A DNA stretch of 64,000 bases, taken from assembly GCF_003058195.1 (NCBI RefSeq), contig NZ_QBUH01000001.1, positions 620,001-684,000 of the forward strand. Direction: 5' to 3'. The notes beneath the pieces were generated by a model that searched no databases, was not told the origin of the DNA, and saw only the letters and a program-made list of their open reading frames with translations. The stretch comes from Elizabethkingia sp. YR214. Lineage in GTDB: Bacteria; Bacteroidota; Bacteroidia; Flavobacteriales; Weeksellaceae. The position numbers were made by a program, and so were the translations under genes. Positions 59,711 through 64,000 of the stretch are shown here, piece after piece; position 1 is the stretch's first letter, and the number at the start of each line of letters is the position of its first letter.

Positions 59711-59718
59711 CAAATTTA
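59711..59718 (-). promoter_or_regulatory. minus-7 box TAAATTTG of trpS
   Basis: Minus-strand TAAATTTG (plus strand CAAATTTA), about 40 bases before the trpS start. Confidence 0.4.
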
Positions 59719-59750
59719 CAGGGTTTTAGTGCGATAAGAAAATTTATTTG

Positions 59751-60428
59751 CTACTTTATTTCCTGATAAATAGTGGTAAGAAACATCCCGTAAGATTTTT
59801 CCAGTCGTATAATGTCTCCTGATTTCAGGTTAATTCCTGCCTGTCCATATGGATTAGACTTTACTTTGAAACCTGAAACCTGGAAGTAATTGGTGTTTTC
59901 TTTATCCGAAGCAGTAAGTTTTATGGAAGACCCAAGAAACTTTAATGTAGAAATGGTATAGATCTCTCCGGGATTTAATTTGATCTTTTTAAAAGAACGT
60001 TCCGGGAGTGTTATTTTCTCCTGGTTTACACCAATCTTTTGAGAAGTTGTCGGGCTGCCGATAAGGAAAGCAATATTGTTTTCTTCTTTCTCAGCAGACT
60101 CAGAAGGTAGATAATAAACACTCAGGAAATAGTGGTTTGGATCAAAAGGTTCCAGTTTTCCGTCTATAGTTTCAATAGGTCTTAGCTTAAATGCATTTGC
60201 ACCCATTTTTTTTGCTCTGGAATAGATATTACTAAACATCAATGCATCATCATTGCTAAAACCTCCTATTTCGATTTCACCTAGATATTCTGCCTTGCTG
60301 ATATCTTCAATTTTATAAAGATGTTTGTCTTTATTTTCATAAATGTTAGCCATCTTAGAGATGGTAACTGATTGTGCTCCTATTATTGTAAAAGAAAGGA
60401 GAGAGAATATAAAAAGAAACTGCTTCAT
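59751..60428 (-). CDS. exported hypothetical protein
   Basis: A 225-aa secreted protein with signal peptide MKQFLFIFSLLSFTIIGAQ and a periplasmic domain containing AEYLGEIEIGGFSNDDALMFSNIYSRAKKMGANAFKLRP (a BON/YajQ-like or YbjQ-like alternating segment is suggested by GANA but not proven) and a C-terminal half with KIKLNPGEIYTISTLKFLGSSIKL and IRLEKSYGMFLTTIY. I do not recognise a family. It lies 2 bases after the rfbD-like stop, in the same transcript. Confidence 0.6.
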   Translation of the reverse strand: MKQFLFIFSLLSFTIIGAQSVTISKMANIYENKDKHLYKIEDISKAEYLGEIEIGGFSNDDALMFSNIYSRAKKMGANAFKLRPIETIDGKLEPFDPNHYFLSVYYLPSESAEKEENNIAFLIGSPTTSQKIGVNQEKITLPERSFKKIKLNPGEIYTISTLKFLGSSIKLTASDKENTNYFQVSGFKVKSNPYGQAGINLKSGDIIRLEKSYGMFLTTIYQEIK

Positions 60429-60430
60429 AA

Positions 60431-61288
60431 TTATTTCTGTAAGATATTAATACACTCTTCAAGGCTATTCTCCCAATACTCCGGAGTTATTTTATAATCC
60501 TGTTCAATTTTGTCTAAACACATAGTACTTCTTTCTGGTCTTTTTGCAGGTGTTGGATACTCAGCAGTGGTCAAAGGTTTTAGTTTTATAGAAGAACCTG
60601 ATAATTCTGCAATTTTAGAGGCAAAATCATACCATGTAGTCTCACCGTAGTTGGAGAAGTGATAAATTCCGAAGATCTTTTTTGGAGTACTTATAATAGC
60701 CATAATAGCTTCTGCAAGATCGGCAGCATTAGTTGGCTGTCCGTACTGATCTGCAACAATCCCTAATTCATCTTTAGTACTAAAAAGATGAAGCATGGTC
60801 TTTACAAAATTTTTATTAAACTCTGAATAAAGCCAGGAAGTACGAAGGATGATGGTATTAGGATTAGCTTCCAATGCCAAAATTTCACCCTCTCTTTTGG
60901 AGTTTCCATATACCCCAATAGGATCAGTAAAGTCATCTTCTGTATAAGCAAGATTTGTTATACCATCGAATACGTAATCTGTTGATACATGTATGAAAAC
61001 AGCATTGTTATCTGCTGATGCTTTTGCCAGGTTTTCTACACCATAAGCATTAACTGCATATGCTTTTTCTTTTTCAGTTTCTGCAAGGTCAACAGCTGTA
61101 TACGCAGAAGCGTTGACACAATATTGTGGCTGAAAATTTTCAAAGACTTTTTTCACAGAATCTTCATTTGTTATATCTAATTCAGAAGATGAGGTGAATA
61201 AGAATTCATAATTAGAATATTGCTCCTCTAATTTTTTCAGACAATTTCCAAGCTGGCCGTTTCCGCCTGTTACTAAGATTTTCTCCAT
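60431..61288 (-). CDS. RmlD-like NAD-dependent sugar reductase
   Basis: A 285-aa extended SDR protein of the dTDP-4-dehydrorhamnose reductase family, which reduces dTDP-4-keto-rhamnose to dTDP-rhamnose for surface polysaccharide. NAD motif GGNGQLGN at residue 8, STDYVFDG, catalytic Tyr-x-x-x-Lys in YGNSKREGE and RTSWLYSEF are present. No rmlA/B/C genes are seen here, and no other rhamnose gene flanks it, so the precise keto-sugar is uncertain. It overlaps the thioesterase by 16 bases. Confidence 0.8.
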   Translation of the reverse strand: MEKILVTGGNGQLGNCLKKLEEQYSNYEFLFTSSSELDITNEDSVKKVFENFQPQYCVNASAYTAVDLAETEKEKAYAVNAYGVENLAKASADNNAVFIHVSTDYVFDGITNLAYTEDDFTDPIGVYGNSKREGEILALEANPNTIILRTSWLYSEFNKNFVKTMLHLFSTKDELGIVADQYGQPTNAADLAEAIMAIISTPKKIFGIYHFSNYGETTWYDFASKIAELSGSSIKLKPLTTAEYPTPAKRPERSTMCLDKIEQDYKITPEYWENSLEECINILQK

Positions 61289-61764
61289 TGTTTATTTTCT
61301 TTTCTTAAAGATTCTGTTCTTTGTTCGAATTGTTGCTCAGGAATTTCAACCCAAAAGTCTTTGAAAAACTCCATTAGTTCCGGAGAGTGGGGTAAAGATC
61401 TCCTTTCCTTCATGCTAAAATAAATAGCTGTTGTCCATAGTACAGCATGTATAGCTTCATTTTTTTCATCTCTCATCAAAATTTCCACTACAGAAGTTCT
61501 TTCTCCCAATTTTATAATTTTGCTGCTGATGTTTACAAGTGTATTTGGACGTACTTCTTTTAGATAAGCAATCTGATTCTGAATGGCTACCCATGTACAG
61601 CTTGTAAGGCGGATATGCTCTTCATAAGTGAAGCCATAAGTTTCTACCACGTGATCTTCACGGGCATTAAGCATATAATCCAGATATTTTACATTATTAA
61701 GATGGCCTATGGGGTCGCAATCGTTAAAGCGTATTTTGGTTTGTGTAGTTGTTTCTCCTTTCAT
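61273..61764 (-). CDS. acyl-CoA thioesterase, hotdog fold (second)
   Basis: A 163-aa 4HBT-type thioesterase: KIRFNDCDPIGHLNNVKYLDYML is the catalytic segment (Asp in NDCDPIGHLNN), and WVAIQNQIAYLKEV follows. It differs clearly from the one at 4153-4647. Its coding region overlaps the start of the reductase gene by 16 bases (start 61288 vs stop 61273), giving translational coupling, though a functional link between the two is not evident. Confidence 0.84.
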   Translation of the reverse strand: MKGETTTQTKIRFNDCDPIGHLNNVKYLDYMLNAREDHVVETYGFTYEEHIRLTSCTWVAIQNQIAYLKEVRPNTLVNISSKIIKLGERTSVVEILMRDEKNEAIHAVLWTTAIYFSMKERRSLPHSPELMEFFKDFWVEIPEQQFEQRTESLRKENKQWRKS

Positions 61765-61780
61765 AAATTTTTATCAGTTA

Positions 61781-61788
61781 CAAAAATA
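61781..61788 (-). promoter_or_regulatory. minus-7 box TATTTTTG of the thioesterase-reductase operon
   Basis: Minus-strand TATTTTTG (plus strand CAAAAATA), 17 bases before the thioesterase start. Confidence 0.45.
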
Positions 61789-61790
61789 AA

Positions 61791-61814
61791 AAAACCACCG
61801 CAAAGGGTGGTTTT
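61791..61814 (-). terminator. terminator after ompH/skp gene
   Basis: On the minus strand: stem aaaaccacc-ctttgc-ggtggtttt, T-run following, 24 bases after the ompH-like stop; it directly abuts the next promoter box. Confidence 0.82.
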
Positions 61815-61837
61815 ATTTATGATACTTTAAGAGCTTA

Positions 61838-62323
61838 TTAAAGACCTAATTGCTTTTTGATATCAGCAGTTACATCAACACCTCCTTTGTATACTAAACC
61901 TTGACCGTTAGCATCAAATACGTATTCTAAACCTTTAGCTTTAGCTACAGCGCTAATAGCGTCATTAAGTTTTTTATCGATAGGAGCATAAAGAGTTTCT
62001 TGCTTGTCAGCTACATCTTTTTGTGCAGCCTGACCCATTTTTTGGATGTTATCTCCTTCTTTTTGTAATTCTGCCTCTTTAGCAGCATCTTGTTTACCTG
62101 CTTTTTGGTATACTTGTACTTTCTCTTGGAAAGCTTGTTGTAATTTACCAAGCTCAGCTTGCTTCATTTTCCCAAGAGCTTCAAGTTGTTCGTTAGCCTT
62201 TTTCATTTCTGGCATTGCTGTAAGAATTCCAGCAATATCAGCGTGAGCTAATTTCTGAGCTTTTATAACAGTGAAAGACACCATCATTAATACCGCCGCG
62301 AATAATACACTTAATCTTTTCAT
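61838..62323 (-). CDS. OmpH/Skp family periplasmic chaperone
   Basis: A 161-aa periplasmic chaperone that holds unfolded outer-membrane proteins. Signal peptide MKRLSVLFAAVLMMVSFTVIKAQ is followed by a long amphipathic coiled-coil (about residues 40-125, rich in Lys/Glu/Gln, KANEQLEALGKMKQAELGKLQQAFQEKV) and a short C-terminal part (VFDANGQGLVYKGG) forming the trimer base. It is 72 bases downstream of bamA, fitting its function in the same assembly route. Confidence 0.9.
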   Translation of the reverse strand: MKRLSVLFAAVLMMVSFTVIKAQKLAHADIAGILTAMPEMKKANEQLEALGKMKQAELGKLQQAFQEKVQVYQKAGKQDAAKEAELQKEGDNIQKMGQAAQKDVADKQETLYAPIDKKLNDAISAVAKAKGLEYVFDANGQGLVYKGGVDVTADIKKQLGL

Positions 62324-62395
62324 AGTATAATCTAAAATTTAATTTGTTTTTAATTTAATTCCTTGTTTTTTATCAAAAACTATACCTAAATAGTT

Positions 62396-64000
62396 TTACA
62401 GTTGTTGGTTCATTAAGAAGTGAGTCTTCCATCCGTTTGGCTGAGTTCCTCCGATTGTTTTATCGAATCCGTAAGCGAAGTCAAATCCAATAAGACCAAA
62501 CGCTCCCATATAAACTCTGATACCTATACCGGCAGATCTCTTCAACTGGAATGGGTTGTAATTTCCCCATCCTTGCCATGTATTACCACCTTCCAGGAAG
62601 GTTAATGCATAAATCTTCGCTGTTTGTGACATAGAGATTGGGTATCTTAACTCGAAGTTAATACGGTTATAGATTGTACCCCCTCCGTATGGTGTAATAT
62701 CCTGATTAGTACCTCCGGTAGAAGATGCATCTTCATAACCACGAAGTGGAATAAGTTCACGTCCATCGAAACGTCCGTTAAATAGTCCTACACCACCCAT
62801 ATAGAATCTTTCGAATGGTGGTGCTCCAAGTTGTTTGTTATAACCATCCAGGAATCCCATTTCGATAGAACTTCTTAGAACTAATTTACCAATAATTTGG
62901 TTATAAGAATCAGCTTTTAATTTAATTTTATAGAATTCCAACCATCTGTACTTACTAATAGCTGACATATTGCTATAATCCTTCTTTGCGAATAAAGAAT
63001 ATGGCGGCGTAAGCTTCGCTGAAATTTCAAAGTCAGAACCAGACGTTTTAAAGAATGGGTCCGGACCTGCTGCATTTCTGGAGATACCTATGTTAACAGC
63101 AAAGTTGTTCGCTTCCCCATTGTATAGCGTTTCAGTACCAAACTGGAACGGATAATTGTTAAATTCATATCGCTGGTATGATAAACCAGTGTATAAAGAG
63201 AAGTAATCATCCGGCCAACGAAGTAGTCTGTTCAGACCCGCATTAGCAGAGAATATATTCAACTTCTGAGCAGCACCATACTGGTCTGTATATTTAACTC
63301 TGGAATAGTTGAAACCAACTGATAATGCTGTAGGTTTTGTACCAAATAACCAAGGTTCCGTAAAGGAGACACTATAGTTTTGGAAGTACTGACCTGCCTG
63401 TGCCTGTAATGAAAGGATTTGTCCGTCACCCTGAGGAACTGGTCTGAAGTCTTTCAATCTCAAGAAATTTTTCAAAGAGAAGTTGTTGAACGTAAGACCT
63501 AAGGTTCCGATGAAAGAGTTACCACCATAACCTGCCTGAACCTGAACCTGCGAAGATCCTTTCTCTACCACAGTCCAGTGAATATCTGCTGTATTGTCTA
63601 CTGAATTTGGCTTAATATCCTGTCCGATTTGCTGAGGGTCGAAGTAAGACATCCCTGCAAGATCGAAATAAGTTCTTTTAATATTTGCTTTAGAGAATAA
63701 ATCTCCAGGACGCGTTCTTAATGATCTTAAGATAACATGGTCATGTGTTGTAACGTTTCCGCCCCATGTTACACGATTCCACGTTGCTTTTGTACCTTCA
63801 TGGATACGAACTTCCATACTAATGGTATCGTTCTTAATAGATTTCTCTACTGCATTTACATTAGAGAAAAGGTAACCACTATCCATATAAGATGAAGCGA
63901 TATCGGAATTATCTTCTTTACCTCCTTCTTCACCTACTTTTTTCTTGAAACCTACAGAATCGTAGATATCACCTTTTTTGTAACCAAGAAGTTTTGTCAA
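62396..64000 (-). CDS. bamA: outer-membrane protein assembly factor BamA (5' end cut off by window)
   Basis: The C-terminal 534 residues of BamA/Omp85; the start lies beyond 64000 (a TTG at the edge is not the start). The visible part has two or so POTRA-type segments (about 1-150: EKSIKNDTISMEVRIHEGTKATWNRVTWGGN) and a 16-strand barrel (about 170-534) with the VRGF-like segment LRGYEDASSTGG and a GWGNYNPFQLKRSAGIGIRVYMGAFGLIGFDFAYGF C-terminal region. It inserts barrel proteins into the outer membrane. It is followed by ompH/skp, as is usual. Confidence 0.93.
   Translation of the reverse strand: MTKLLGYKKGDIYDSVGFKKKVGEEGGKEDNSDIASSYMDSGYLFSNVNAVEKSIKNDTISMEVRIHEGTKATWNRVTWGGNVTTHDHVILRSLRTRPGDLFSKANIKRTYFDLAGMSYFDPQQIGQDIKPNSVDNTADIHWTVVEKGSSQVQVQAGYGGNSFIGTLGLTFNNFSLKNFLRLKDFRPVPQGDGQILSLQAQAGQYFQNYSVSFTEPWLFGTKPTALSVGFNYSRVKYTDQYGAAQKLNIFSANAGLNRLLRWPDDYFSLYTGLSYQRYEFNNYPFQFGTETLYNGEANNFAVNIGISRNAAGPDPFFKTSGSDFEISAKLTPPYSLFAKKDYSNMSAISKYRWLEFYKIKLKADSYNQIIGKLVLRSSIEMGFLDGYNKQLGAPPFERFYMGGVGLFNGRFDGRELIPLRGYEDASSTGGTNQDITPYGGGTIYNRINFELRYPISMSQTAKIYALTFLEGGNTWQGWGNYNPFQLKRSAGIGIRVYMGAFGLIGFDFAYGFDKTIGGTQPNGWKTHFLMNQQL

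Noticed and set aside
1-64000. mobile elements, CRISPR arrays, tRNA or rRNA genes
   Set aside because: No transposase, integrase, direct-repeat array, tRNA cloverleaf or rRNA signature was recognised by eye in any intergenic region.

Overview
The window looks like chromosomal housekeeping DNA from a Gram-negative member of the Bacteroidota, class Flavobacteriia, most likely a Chryseobacterium/Elizabethkingia-type organism (Weeksellaceae). The grounds are AT-rich DNA, TAnnTTTG-type minus-7 promoter boxes in front of many genes, outer-membrane genes (bamA, an ompH/skp homologue, LptF/G), an alternative complex III (act) operon, several Bacteroidota-restricted families (DUF4271, DUF4296, DUF4293, DUF3341, the CCC-motif protein) and a Rho factor with a long Asn-rich insert. 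No phage, IS element, CRISPR array, rRNA or tRNA was seen, and no intergenic stretch exceeds about 220 bases.

Layout. 1-11 kb: a truncated HMG-CoA-lyase-like gene, pepT, an LpxH-like phosphoesterase, a thioesterase-thiL pair, a flavoprotein, small membrane proteins, mutS, an SpoU-family RNA methylase and a GNAT acetyltransferase. 11-20.7 kb: a neutral zinc metallopeptidase, an LTA-synthase-like membrane sulfatase-fold protein, two tandem S41 lipoprotein peptidases, a TPR protein-ribH pair and a lipoprotein-apt pair. 20.7-29.2 kb: the six-gene actABCDEF operon, read leftward and closed by a terminator. 29.3-37.1 kb: a SPOR protein, a two-component system, DUF2752 and CCC-motif small membrane proteins, an S9 peptidase, hemD and DUF4271. 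37.1-46.3 kb: a glycosyltransferase-DUF4296-tgt-LptF/G operon, birA, then rsfS, ftsH, a LUD protein, cdsA, psd and an OsmC protein. 46.3-52.9 kb: an MsbA-like ABC exporter, DUF4293, rho, a small barrel-like protein, and a sigma factor with an unusual hairpin leader and a tiny downstream gene, then a HAD phosphatase. 52.9-58.7 kb: a polyol-use locus (fructokinase, outer-membrane protein, MFS sugar permease, mannitol dehydrogenase) divergent from a LacI-type regulator, with two identical 12-bp palindromes between them. 58.7-64 kb: trpS, an exported protein, an RfbD-like reductase, a second thioesterase, an ompH/skp homologue and the C-terminal part of bamA.

Points most worth a second look: a tRNA-guanine transglycosylase lacking the three zinc-ligand cysteines; a 72-nt hairpin enclosing an 18-codon, Leu-rich ORF directly before a sigma-factor start, followed by an unlisted 44-codon gene; the tandem operator pair of the mannitol locus; and the Rho poly-Asn insert. 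I found no clear new multi-gene system; most of the window is well-understood core genome.
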